Below, piece after piece: positions 16,503 through 24,655 of a stretch of DNA of 38,143 nt; the first letter of the stretch is position 1; every line of letters starts with the position of its first letter. The stretch is from Alphaproteobacteria bacterium (GTDB taxonomy: Bacteria > Pseudomonadota > Alphaproteobacteria > SMXQ01), in the NCBI GenBank assembly GCA_004356985.1, contig SMXQ01000018.1, positions 1 through 38,143 of the forward strand, given 5' to 3'. The notes beneath the pieces are model-generated. The model searched no databases. It was not told the DNA's origin and worked only from the letters and a program-made list of their open reading frames with translations. The position numbers were made by a program, and so were the translations under genes.

Positions 16503-17420
16503 ATGAACGCCAAGCGCGACCCTGGCCTTGCGCCCAAGCGACGGCTGGTGCTGGTCACCGGCATGTCGGGCGCGGGGCGATCATCGGCCTTGAAGACATT
16601 CGAGGACATCGGCTTCGACGCGGTGGACAATATGCCGCTGGCGTTGTTGGGCAACCTCACCTCCGGGGAACCCGCGCTGTCCCGTGACGTGGCCGTGGGG
16701 GTCGATATCCGGACCCGGGATTTCGGCGTCGGTTCCCTGGTCGCGGAATTGGACCGGATCATGGCCGACGGCGGCATCGAGGTGCGGCTGGTATTTTTCG
16801 ATTCCTCCGACGAGGTGCTGCAGCGGCGCTTCACCGAAACCCGGCGGCCCCATCCCATGGCCGCGGACCGGCCGGTGAGCGACGGCATCGCCCGGGAGCG
16901 GCAAATGCTCAGGGCCCTGCGCGAACGGGCGGACCTGATCATCGACACCACGGAATTGACCCCCGGCGAGTTGCGGCGCATCCTCACCGGCCATTTCAAC
17001 CATGTCGAACCCAACGGGTTGACCGCTTTCGTGACGTCATTTTCGTACCGAAACGGGATACCGCGGGAAGCCGACCTGGTGTTCGATGTCCGGTTTCTCG
17101 CCAATCCCCATTACGATCCCAAGCTCCAACCGATGACCGGGACGGCGCCGGAGGTGGGCGCCTTCATCGCCGAAGACCCGCAATTCGAGCCTTTCTTCGG
17201 CGCGCTCACGGGGCTCATGGAGGTGCTGATACCGGGCTATGTCAAGGAAGGGAAGAGCTACCTGACCATCGCCATCGGCTGTACCGGGGGGCGCCACCGT
17301 TCGGTCTATGTGGCCGGGCGTCTCGGCGAATGGCTCGAGGGGAAATTGCTCAGCGTCGAGGTCGCTCATCGTGACGCCGAGAACGCCGCCCAACACCCGC
17401 GGCTGGATGATCGGCGATGA
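16503..17420 (+). CDS. rapZ: RapZ-family RNA-binding / nucleotide-binding regulator
   Basis: 305 residues. In E. coli RapZ is an adaptor that presents the small RNA GlmZ to RNase E and controls amino-sugar synthesis. The N-terminal P-loop reads GMSGAGRSS (20-28), with Arg26 where Lys is usual. The middle segment has DNMPLALL and RRPHPM, and the C-terminal part has SFSYRNGIPREADLVFDVRFLANPHY and IGCTGGRHRSVYVA, the conserved RNA-binding domain. The stop overlaps the next ATG by 4 bases. A GlmZ counterpart was not found in this window. Confidence 0.95.
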   Translation: MNAKRDPGLAPKRRLVLVTGMSGAGRSSALKTFEDIGFDAVDNMPLALLGNLTSGEPALSRDVAVGVDIRTRDFGVGSLVAELDRIMADGGIEVRLVFFDSSDEVLQRRFTETRRPHPMAADRPVSDGIARERQMLRALRERADLIIDTTELTPGELRRILTGHFNHVEPNGLTAFVTSFSYRNGIPREADLVFDVRFLANPHYDPKLQPMTGTAPEVGAFIAEDPQFEPFFGALTGLMEVLIPGYVKEGKSYLTIAIGCTGGRHRSVYVAGRLGEWLEGKLLSVEVAHRDAENAAQHPRLDDRR

Positions 17421-17875
17421 CCGGAGGTGGGGCTAAAAAAAACCAAGACCAAACCGATCGCGGCGTTGTCGGTCTCGTCCTGGTGACCCACGGGGCCATA
17501 GGCATCGCCTTGCTGGAGGCGCTGGAGAATATCGTCGGCGGCCAGGACAACGTGGTTTCGGTCTCGATCCAGCCCGATGACGACGTCGAGGCGCGCAGGG
17601 CCGAAATTCTCGACGCCATCGCCCGCGTGCGGGCCGGCGGCGGCTGCGTCGTGATGACCGATATGTTCGGCGGCACGCCCTCGAACCTCGCCCTTTCCGC
17701 CATGGGGGAAGAGGCGGTGGATGTCATCGCCGGGGTCAACCTGCCGATGCTGATCAAATTCGCCTCGGTCCGGGCCAGCGCCCCGCTCGCCGATGTCGTC
17801 TCCCAGGTCCAGGAAGCGGGGCGGAAATACATCAATGTCGCTTCCAGCTTCCTCAATCCGCCGGAGCCCGATTGA
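17417..17875 (+). CDS. PTS EIIA component, mannose family (ManX/PtsA-like)
   Basis: 152 residues. The conserved domain begins at about residue 17 (GVVGLVLVTHGAIGIALLEAL) with His25 as the phosphorylation site; DMFGGTPSNLAL is the second signature of EIIA-Man. The first 16 residues are non-conserved and contain a run of 8 A (17435-17442). No EIIB, EIIC or EIID is nearby, so it acts as a regulatory phosphocarrier and not in sugar uptake, as in other alphaproteobacteria. ATGA overlap with rapZ argues for this start. Confidence 0.92.
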   Translation: MTGGGAKKNQDQTDRGVVGLVLVTHGAIGIALLEALENIVGGQDNVVSVSIQPDDDVEARRAEILDAIARVRAGGGCVVMTDMFGGTPSNLALSAMGEEAVDVIAGVNLPMLIKFASVRASAPLADVVSQVQEAGRKYINVASSFLNPPEPD

Positions 17876-17886
17876 AGGACCGGAAC

Positions 17887-18177
17887 ATGACAGGGTCCGA
17901 TGGCGCCCCCTGGCGGTCGCGGACGGTGACCATCAGCGGCGAACTCGGCCTCCATGCCCGGCCCGCCGCGCTCTTCGTCAAGCTGGCCGGCACCTTCGAT
18001 GCCGAGATCACGGTCGCCAACAAAAGCGGCGTGGTATCGGGCGGCTCGATCATGGGACTGATGATGCTGGCCGCGGCATCGGGGACGGAACTCCACATCA
18101 CCGCCCGCGGGCCGGAAGCCGACCAGGCGCTGGACGCCCTGGTCCACTTGGTCGCCGGCGGGTTCGAACGCGGTTGA
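17887..18177 (+). CDS. ptsH: Phosphocarrier protein HPr
   Basis: 96 residues. The active histidine is His23 in GLHARPAALFVKLA and the HprK-target serine is Ser54 in GGSIMGLMMLAAASG. Both regulatory sites are present, matching the hprK gene upstream. I chose ATG 17887 with AAGGA 8 bases upstream over a TTG at 17872. It is the last gene of the chvI-to-ptsH unit. Enzyme I is not in the window. Confidence 0.95.
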   Translation: MTGSDGAPWRSRTVTISGELGLHARPAALFVKLAGTFDAEITVANKSGVVSGGSIMGLMMLAAASGTELHITARGPEADQALDALVHLVAGGFERG

Positions 18178-18196
18178 GCGGCGCCGGCGCCGGCGT

Positions 18197-18224
18197 CACC
18201 CCGGGAAGGGTCCGCCCCCGGGTG
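18197..18224 (+). terminator. Possible terminator hairpin after ptsH
   Basis: CACCCCGGG (18197-18205) pairs with CCCGGGTG (18217-18224) over 8 bp with one bulged C and an 11-base loop, followed by CCCTTT. There is no proper U-tract and a competing hairpin AAGGG/CCCTT overlaps it. A modest candidate for the end of the chvI-ptsH transcript. Confidence 0.35.
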
Positions 18225-18267
18225 CCCTTTCTCGGGGATATTTATCGCACAAACCGCCCAATACTTC

Positions 18268-18296
18268 TTGCAAACGGCCATATATAAAAATATAAG
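18268..18296 (+). promoter_or_regulatory. Promoter of ahcY
   Basis: TTGCAA at 18268-18273, exactly 17 bases, then TATAAG at 18291-18296, within an unusually AT-rich island (18266-18315) of the 221-base gap before ahcY. It leaves a leader of about 95 bases. I saw nothing resembling the SAH riboswitch core in that leader. Confidence 0.55.
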
Positions 18297-18398
18297 GCTT
18301 CATTTATATTTTGTTAAACCGCGGCTTGGATAATACGCCGGTCAAAGGGCCCATCCGCGGCCCCTATCGGCGCCCATGGGCACGCAAGGAGACCGATC

Positions 18399-19715
18399 GT
18401 GAGTGACAAATCCACCATGGGGGATGGCGGCGCCGGCTACAAGGTCGCCGATATCGGCTTGGCCGAATGGGGCCGCAAGGAAATCTCCATCGCCGAATCG
18501 GAAATGCCGGGCTTGATGGCGCTGCGCGAGGAGTACGGCGCCAGCCGGCCCCTCGAGGGCGCGCGCATCGCCGGCTGCCTGCATATGACCATCCAGACCG
18601 CGGTGCTGATCGAGACCCTGATCCACATCGGCGCCGACCTGCGTTGGAGTTCGTGCAACATCTTCTCGACCCAGGACCACGCCGCCGCGGCCATCGCCGC
18701 CGCCGGCATTCCCGTCTTTGCCTGGAAGGGAGAGACCGAGGAAGAGGCCCAGTGGTGCATCGAGCAGACCATCGACGGCGCCCATGGATGGCGGCCCAAT
18801 ATGATCCTCGACGACGGCGGCGACCTCACCAAGATCATGCACGACGAATATCCGCAACTGATGGCCGACGTGAGGGGCATCTCCGAAGAGACCACCACCG
18901 GCGTCCTGCGTCTGTTCGAAATGCAGAACAAGGGGGAGCTGTTGTGCCCCGCCATCAACGTCAACGATTCCGTCACCAAATCCAAATTCGACAATCTCTA
19001 TGGCTGCCGGGAAAGCCTGATCGACGGCATCAAGCGGGCCACCGACATCATGCTGGGCGGCAAAACCACCGTGGTGGCGGGCTATGGCGATGTCGGCAAG
19101 GGCTGTGCCGCGGCCCTGGCCGGCCAGGGGGCGCGGGTCATCGTCACCGAGATCGACCCCATCTGCGCCCTGCAGGCGGCCATGGAGGGGTTCCAGGTGA
19201 TGACCATGGACCAGGCCGCGCCGCTGGGCGACATCTTCATCACCGCCACCGGCAATATCGACGTCGTCACCATCGATCACCTGAGGGCCATGAAGGACCG
19301 CGCCATCGTCTGCAATATCGGCCATTTCGATAGCGAGATCCAAATCAACGCCATGCGCAACATGTCCTGGGACGAGATCAAGCCCCAGGTCCACGAGGTG
19401 ACCTTTCCCGACGGCAAGCGGCTGATCATCTTGGCCGAAGGGCGGCTGGTGAACCTGGGCTGCGCCACCGGCCATCCCAGCTTCGTCATGAGCTTCTCGT
19501 TCACCAACCAGGTCATCGCCCAGATCGAGCTGTGGCAGAACCATGACAACTATGGCCGGGAGGTGTACTTCCTGCCCAAGAATCTGGACGAAAAGGTGGC
19601 CCGTCTCCACCTCGACCACGTCGGCGTGCGCCTGACCCAGTTGACCCAGGAACAGGCCGACTATATCACCATCCCCATGGACGGCCCCTTCAAGCCGGAT
19701 CACTACCGCTACTAG
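18399..19715 (+). CDS. ahcY: Adenosylhomocysteinase (SAH hydrolase)
   Basis: 438 residues. It cleaves S-adenosylhomocysteine to adenosine and homocysteine, relieving product inhibition of methyltransferases. The NAD site reads [14 protein letters not shown], and the substrate region includes [15 protein letters not shown] and ETTTGVLRL. The C-terminus ending KPDHYRY is the dimer-clasp lysine-tyrosine tail. GTG 18399 is the start with AAGGAGA at 18386-18392. Its position between ptsH and a DivL-like gene is typical of alphaproteobacteria. Confidence 0.98.
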   Translation: MSDKSTMGDGGAGYKVADIGLAEWGRKEISIAESEMPGLMALREEYGASRPLEGARIAGCLHMTIQTAVLIETLIHIGADLRWSSCNIFSTQDHAAAAIAAAGIPVFAWKGETEEEAQWCIEQTIDGAHGWRPNMILDDGGDLTKIMHDEYPQLMADVRGISEETTTGVLRLFEMQNKGELLCPAINVNDSVTKSKFDNLYGCRESLIDGIKRATDIMLGGKTTVVAGYGDVGKGCAAALAGQGARVIVTEIDPICALQAAMEGFQVMTMDQAAPLGDIFITATGNIDVVTIDHLRAMKDRAIVCNIGHFDSEIQINAMRNMSWDEIKPQVHEVTFPDGKRLIILAEGRLVNLGCATGHPSFVMSFSFTNQVIAQIELWQNHDNYGREVYFLPKNLDEKVARLHLDHVGVRLTQLTQEQADYITIPMDGPFKPDHYRY

Positions 19716-19724
19716 TTCACCAGA

Positions 19725-19758
19725 GCCTTTCGCGGCCGACGCGTGGGCCGCGAAAGGC
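19725..19758 (+). terminator. Strong hairpin terminator after ahcY
   Basis: A perfect 13-bp stem: GCCTTTCGCGGCC (19725-19737) with GGCCGCGAAAGGC (19746-19758), 8-base loop, 10 bases after the ahcY stop. There is no U-tract, but perfect GC-rich stems can terminate or stabilise 3' ends. The left arm starts with the same bases the right arm ends with, so it could work in both directions. Confidence 0.65.
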
Positions 19759-19842
19759 GCCGCATTCCGCCACCGGCTTGTGGGCGGACGGGGAGAGGCC
19801 TACACTGCCGCCGTGTTGCACGGGGGTTTCATCGACCGGCGA

Positions 19843-22362
19843 ATGCCGCCCCGGCCAAGCCGGGCGCGGGACGCCGTGCTTAACGCCCCGCGGACACGTA
19901 TGGGCCGGGTCCCCGCTGCCCTTCCCATCCCCTTTTTTGGGGCCGAGGGCGCCGATATCCTGAACCTCCAGGTCCTCGCCGCGCTGTTGGTCGCCGGGCT
20001 CCTGGTTGCCGCATTTCTTGCCGTCCGGTTCGCCCGCGCGCGCGACCGGGCCCGCCATGCCCTGACCGAAGCCGAACCCCGGGTGGCGGCTTTGGACGCG
20101 GCGCCCGGCAGTTACTGGTCTTGGCCCGAATCGGCGCCGGGGGAGGACCCGGGGACCGGGGGCCCGGGCTTGGCCGCCTTGCTGGGCGGCGGCGATGGCG
20201 ACTTCGAGACCTTCGATGGGGTGGCCGGAGCCTTCGCCCCGGGCCCGGCTGGCGACCTGCGCGCCAACGTGGCGGCGCTGCGCGCCACGGCGGCGGCGTT
20301 TACCCTGACCATCACTAATGCCGGCACCAATGCCGGCGGCAAGCGCACCTTCCAAGTCCACGGTGCGCGCAGCCCCGGGTCCGATGGCAAGCTCGGCTTC
20401 GATACGGTCTGGTTCCGGGATATCAGCGAACCCGCGCGGGCGGCGGCGGCGGCGTGGCAGCGCACCGAGAAACTCGCCTCTCTCAGCGCCGAGAACCGCA
20501 ATGCATTGGACCGCATGGGAATCCCCGTGTGGGTGCGGGGGCCGGGGCTCGATCTCGCCTATTGCAATCGGGCCTTCGCCGACGCGGTGGAGGAGGCCTC
20601 CCCCGCCGCCGCGGTGAAGGGAGGCGCGGAAATCGCCGGCGGGCCCTCGGGCTGGGGGCGGGAACTCGCCGAGGAGGCCCGGCGGATCGGCGCCCCGGTC
20701 ACCCGCGGCACCTATGTGGTGGCCGGCGGGGACCGCAGGTTCATGGAAATCACCGAGCTTCCCATCGGCGGCGCTTCCAGCCATTGGCAGGTCATGGGGT
20801 TCGCCATCGACAAGACCGATGCCGAGGAAGCCCGCAACGACCTTTCACGCCACATGATGGCCCATGGCGAGGTGCTGGAGCACTTGGGCACGGGGATCGT
20901 CATCTTCACCGCCGACACCCGTGTTCAGTTCGCCAACACCGCCTTTGCCCGGATGTGGGGCTTGGACGAGGAATGGCTCAAGACGGCGCCACTCCACGGC
21001 GAGGTGCTGGAGGACCTTCGCGCCCGCCGGGTCTACCCCGACCAGACGGATTTCCAGCGATTCAAGCACGACGTCATGGCGCTTTACACCTCCTTGATCG
21101 ATCCCCGGGAAGAACTTCTTCACCTCCCCGACGAACGCGTCTTTCGCGAGGTGGTCAACGCCCATCCCTTCGGCGGCCTGCTGGTGACTTACGAAGACGT
21201 GACCGACCGGCTGACCCTGGAACGGTCCTACAACACGCTGATCGCGGTGCAATCGGAAACCCTGGACAACCTCCTCGAAGGGGTCGTGGTGTTCGGCGCC
21301 GACGGGCGCATCAGGTTGTTCAACCCGGGTTACGCGCGCATTTGGAAGCTCGACGCGCAAACCCTGCGGGGCCAACCGAGGCTCGCCGATATCATCGAGA
21401 AGGTGCGCGACCTGTTCAAATTCGAGGGCCCCTGGGAGACCTTCCGGGATAAGATCCTGGCCGGCGTCATGGACCGTACGCCGCGAATGGGGCGGTTCGA
21501 GCGCGCCGATGGTTCGGTGATCGACTATGCGGCGGTGCCCCTGCCCGACGGCGCCATGATGTTCGGCTATATCGACGTCACCGACACGGTCTCGGTGCAG
21601 CGCGCCCTGGCCGAACGCAACGAGGCCCTGCTTGCCGCCGATCGCCTGAAATCGCAATTCATCGCCAACGTGTCCTACGAATTGCGGACGCCTCTCAACA
21701 GCATCATCGGCTTCACCGAGATCCTGTCCAATCAGTATTTCGGCACGCTCAACGAGCGCCAGGGGGAATATACCGAAAATATTCTTCAGGCCTCCAGGGT
21801 GCTGTTGTTTCTGATCGACAACATCCTCGATCTCGCCCTCATCGACGCCGGCGGGCTGGAGTTGGAGCGCGGCGAGGTGGATATCCACGCCATGATGGAA
21901 TCCGTGGCGGCCCTGGCCCGGACCCAGAAACAAGAGGTTTCCTTGAACATCGATTGCCCCGAGGATATCGGCGCCCTGAGCGGCGACGAGCGGCGACTCA
22001 AGCAGGCGTTGTTCAATCTGGTGATCAACGCCATTACCCATACGCCGGCCCACGGGCACATTTCCCTTGCGGTGCGGCGCCAGGGCGGCGGCGTCCAGTT
22101 TTCCGTGAGCGATACCGGACCGGGGATCCCCGAAGAGGATTTCGACCGTCTCCTTGGCCGCTTCGAGACCGGCCAGGGCAGCGCCGAAAGGGGCAAGGGG
22201 CTGGGGCTCGGCCTTGCCCTGGTGAAAAGCTTCGTCGAACTTCATGGCGGCCGCCTGGTGCTGGCCTCGGTGCTGGGCGAGGGAACCACCGTGTCGTTCG
22301 ATGTCCCCGCCCACCGCACGGCCGCCACCGGCCAGGAAACCGAGGCCGAACCCGCGCCATAG
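19843..22362 (+). CDS. divL: DivL-like PAS sensor kinase with tyrosine in place of the phospho-histidine
   Basis: About 839 residues. One N-terminal membrane segment (LQVLAALLVAGLLVAAFLAV) is followed by a low-complexity linker, PAS-like regions (about 225-320, 340-440, 465-575 in this numbering), HisKA and HATPase_c. The HisKA box reads NVSYELRTPLNSIIGF: the usual His is Tyr (codon 21676-21678). This is the hallmark of Caulobacter DivL, which controls the CckA-CtrA cell-cycle pathway. The ATPase boxes are intact (NLVINAITHTP, DTGPGIPEE, GLGLGLALVKSF). The start is uncertain: GTG 19780, ATG 19843 and ATG 19900 are all in frame and none has a clear SD. It precedes tsaE, as in many relatives. 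Confidence 0.87.
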   Translation: MPPRPSRARDAVLNAPRTRMGRVPAALPIPFFGAEGADILNLQVLAALLVAGLLVAAFLAVRFARARDRARHALTEAEPRVAALDAAPGSYWSWPESAPGEDPGTGGPGLAALLGGGDGDFETFDGVAGAFAPGPAGDLRANVAALRATAAAFTLTITNAGTNAGGKRTFQVHGARSPGSDGKLGFDTVWFRDISEPARAAAAAWQRTEKLASLSAENRNALDRMGIPVWVRGPGLDLAYCNRAFADAVEEASPAAAVKGGAEIAGGPSGWGRELAEEARRIGAPVTRGTYVVAGGDRRFMEITELPIGGASSHWQVMGFAIDKTDAEEARNDLSRHMMAHGEVLEHLGTGIVIFTADTRVQFANTAFARMWGLDEEWLKTAPLHGEVLEDLRARRVYPDQTDFQRFKHDVMALYTSLIDPREELLHLPDERVFREVVNAHPFGGLLVTYEDVTDRLTLERSYNTLIAVQSETLDNLLEGVVVFGADGRIRLFNPGYARIWKLDAQTLRGQPRLADIIEKVRDLFKFEGPWETFRDKILAGVMDRTPRMGRFERADGSVIDYAAVPLPDGAMMFGYIDVTDTVSVQRALAERNEALLAADRLKSQFIANVSYELRTPLNSIIGFTEILSNQYFGTLNERQGEYTENILQASRVLLFLIDNILDLALIDAGGLELERGEVDIHAMMESVAALARTQKQEVSLNIDCPEDIGALSGDERRLKQALFNLVINAITHTPAHGHISLAVRRQGGGVQFSVSDTGPGIPEEDFDRLLGRFETGQGSAERGKGLGLGLALVKSFVELHGGRLVLASVLGEGTTVSFDVPAHRTAATGQETEAEPAP

Positions 22363-22386
22363 GGCGCGGGGAAACCTTCGCCGACG

Positions 22387-22875
22387 ATGATCGAACTTGC
22401 CCTTTCCGACCTTGAGGCCACCCGATCCCTGGCCCGGCGCCTGGCGCCGGCGCTTGGTGCCGGCGACATCATCGGCCTGGCCGGGCCCTTGGGGGCGGGC
22501 AAGACGACCTTTGCCCGGGCCCTGATCGAAGCCCTGGCCCAGGCCGGCGGCGCCGGCCCCGTGGGCGAGGTGCCGAGCCCCACCTTCAGCCTGGTCCAGG
22601 TCTACGAGACCGGCGCCGTGCCGGTCTGGCACTTCGATCTCTTTCGCCTGGAACGCCCGGCCGACGCCCTGGAACTGGCCGTCGAGGAGGCCTTCGCCGG
22701 CGCCATATCCCTGGTGGAATGGCCCGAACGCCTGGGCGAGATCATGCCCGGCGACTGGCTGGAGCTGCGCCTGGAGCGCCGGGGCGAGGCCGAGGGCGCC
22801 CGGCGCGCCGTCATCCGGGGCCATGGATCCCGGGGGCGCGCCCTCGAACGGGCCCTCCATCAGGCGGCCCCATGA
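22387..22875 (+). CDS. tsaE: tRNA threonylcarbamoyladenosine biosynthesis ATPase TsaE
   Basis: 162 residues. A P-loop GPLGAGKTT (33-41), then VPSPTFSLVQVYE with the switch-like Thr, HFDLFRLE, and LVEWPERLGE are the family signatures in the right order. TsaE works with TsaB and TsaD in making t6A at position 37 of ANN-reading tRNAs. It starts 24 bases after divL and its TGA overlaps the ATG of the next gene. Confidence 0.95.
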   Translation: MIELALSDLEATRSLARRLAPALGAGDIIGLAGPLGAGKTTFARALIEALAQAGGAGPVGEVPSPTFSLVQVYETGAVPVWHFDLFRLERPADALELAVEEAFAGAISLVEWPERLGEIMPGDWLELRLERRGEAEGARRAVIRGHGSRGRALERALHQAAP

Positions 22876-23921
22876 ACGGCGGCGGCGGCTTCCCGGCCCC
22901 CCACCATGGCGCCCGGGCGGGGGCGATCCAAAGCCTGCTGGACGGCGCCGGCTTCGGGGTGGCGGTGCTCTCCACTCTCGGGGCCGATGCCTCCTTCCGC
23001 CGCTACGCGCGGCTCACCGGCGGGCCGCGCCCGGCCCTTTTGATGGACGCGCCGCCGGAAAAAGAGGACGTCCGGCCCTGGCTGGCGGTCGCCCGCCATC
23101 TGCGGGCTCTCGGCTTCAGCGCCCCCGAGGTGTTCGCCGCCGATGAGGATGCGGGGCTGTTGCTGATCGAGGATTTCGGCGACGACACCTTTAGCCGCGC
23201 CCTGGCCCAAGGCGGCGGCGAGGCGGCACTTTACGACCTGGCGGTGGACGTGCTGGCGGCGCTCCATGAAGTCAGCCGCGCCGACGCGCTGCCCGGCTGG
23301 CTGCCGCCCTATGACGACGACCGGCTGCTGGACGAGGCGGCGTTGTTCACCGACTGGTACATGCCCGAGGCCCTGGGCGTGCCGACGCCGCCCGAGTCGC
23401 GCGTGGAGTTCCTGAGCCTTTGGCGCGCGGCGCTGCCGCCCGCCCGGGCACTGCCGCAAACCCTGGTGCTGCGCGACTACCATGTGGGCAACCTGATGCT
23501 GCTTGCGGATCGCCAGGGCATCGCCGCCTGTGGGTTGCTCGATTTCCAGGACGCGGTGGCAGGCGCCGGCGCCTATGACGTCGTCTCCCTCATCAGGGAC
23601 GCGCGCCGCGACCTCGGCCCGGGGATAGCGGCGCGGGTCAAAGCGCGGTACCTGGAACGGTTCCCCGGCCTCGACCGCGCGGATTTCGAGGCCGCCTCCG
23701 CGGTGCTCGCCGCCGGCCGCGCCGCCAAGATCATCGGCATTTTCACCCGGCTTTGGAAACGCGACGGCAAGCCGGCCTACCTCGCCCATATCCCAAGGGT
23801 CTGGCAATTGTTGGAAGCCGATCTCGGCCATCCCGCGCTGGCGCCGCTCAGGGCCTGGTTCGCCGACGCGGTGCCGCCGGCCAAACGCACCATGCCCGGA
23901 CCGCGCGGGGGCGCCCGGTGA
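22872..23921 (+). CDS. amgK: N-acetylmuramate/N-acetylglucosamine kinase
   Basis: 349 residues of the aminoglycoside-phosphotransferase fold. The ATP-lobe stretch DASFRRYARL and the hinge LLLIEDFGDDTF lead to the catalytic loop LVLRDYHVGNLM with Asp202, and to metal Asp224 in GLLDFQDAVAG. AmgK phosphorylates the anomeric carbon of MurNAc so that MurU can make UDP-MurNAc, bypassing MurA and conferring intrinsic fosfomycin tolerance in pseudomonads. The ATG 22872 start overlaps tsaE by 4 bases; longer frames upstream are shadows. The murU neighbour strongly supports the function. Confidence 0.9.
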   Translation: MNGGGGFPAPHHGARAGAIQSLLDGAGFGVAVLSTLGADASFRRYARLTGGPRPALLMDAPPEKEDVRPWLAVARHLRALGFSAPEVFAADEDAGLLLIEDFGDDTFSRALAQGGGEAALYDLAVDVLAALHEVSRADALPGWLPPYDDDRLLDEAALFTDWYMPEALGVPTPPESRVEFLSLWRAALPPARALPQTLVLRDYHVGNLMLLADRQGIAACGLLDFQDAVAGAGAYDVVSLIRDARRDLGPGIAARVKARYLERFPGLDRADFEAASAVLAAGRAAKIIGIFTRLWKRDGKPAYLAHIPRVWQLLEADLGHPALAPLRAWFADAVPPAKRTMPGPRGGAR

Positions 23922-24655
23922 CCGGTCCCATGCCCGAGGTCGCCATGGTGCTGGCCGCCGGGCTGGGCACCCGGCTGCGGCCGATCACCGACCATCTGCC
24001 TAAGCCCTTGGTCGAGGTGGCGGGGCGCACCATCCTCGACCGGGTGCTCGACGCGCTGGACGATGCGGCGGTGGCGCGCTGCATCGTCAACACCCATTAT
24101 CTCGCGCCCATGATCGCGGCCCACCTGGCCGGCCGCACGGCGCCGGGAGCGGAACTGTCCCACGAGGACGAACTGCTTGATACCGGCGGCGGCGTCGCCC
24201 GGGCGCTGGCGTCCCTGGGCGCCGCGCCCTTCTTCGTGATCAATGCCGATATCCTGTGGAGCGACGGCCCCGGCGGGGCGGCGCTGGCGCGCCTGGCCGC
24301 GGATTTCGATGCCCAGACCATGGACGCGCTGCTGCTTTTGGTGCCGCGCCAGCGGGCCGTCGGCTATGACGGGCCGGGCGATTTCACGTCCGATGACCGG
24401 GGCCGTCTTCGGCGGCGGGGCGGGGCGGCCACGGCGCCCTATGTCTTCACCGGGCTCCAGATCTTGCACCCGCGGCTGTTCGGCGATTGCCCCGACGGCG
24501 CCTTTTCCCTCAACATCCTCTACGACCGCGCCATCGCCTCGGGCCGATTGTCGGGCCTCAAGCATACCGGGCGCTGGTTCCATATCGGCACCCAAGCGGG
24601 GCTGGAGCTGGCCTCGGCCGCGCTTGGCGCGGGGCCGGAAATTCCCCGCCCATGA
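23918..24655 (+). CDS. murU: MurNAc-1-phosphate uridylyltransferase
   Basis: 245 residues. The nucleotidyltransferase signature is VLAAGLGTRLRPIT followed by LPKPLVEVAGRTILD; Asp in VINADILWSDG is the metal ligand. It makes UDP-MurNAc from UTP and MurNAc-1-P produced by AmgK. It starts at GTG 23918, overlapping the amgK stop (GTGA); ATG 23930 is an alternative. Its TGA overlaps the ATG of addB. The pair amgK-murU sits between tsaE and addB in many alphaproteobacteria. Confidence 0.9.
   Translation: MTGPMPEVAMVLAAGLGTRLRPITDHLPKPLVEVAGRTILDRVLDALDDAAVARCIVNTHYLAPMIAAHLAGRTAPGAELSHEDELLDTGGGVARALASLGAAPFFVINADILWSDGPGGAALARLAADFDAQTMDALLLLVPRQRAVGYDGPGDFTSDDRGRLRRRGGAATAPYVFTGLQILHPRLFGDCPDGAFSLNILYDRAIASGRLSGLKHTGRWFHIGTQAGLELASAALGAGPEIPRP

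Noticed and set aside
18178-18398. SAH or SAM riboswitch before ahcY
   Set aside because: The leader after the predicted start is short and lacks the recognisable conserved cores of those RNAs.
20845-22860. 671-codon minus-strand ORF opposite divL and tsaE
   Set aside because: The opposite strand has kinase and P-loop motifs; the reverse frame has none.
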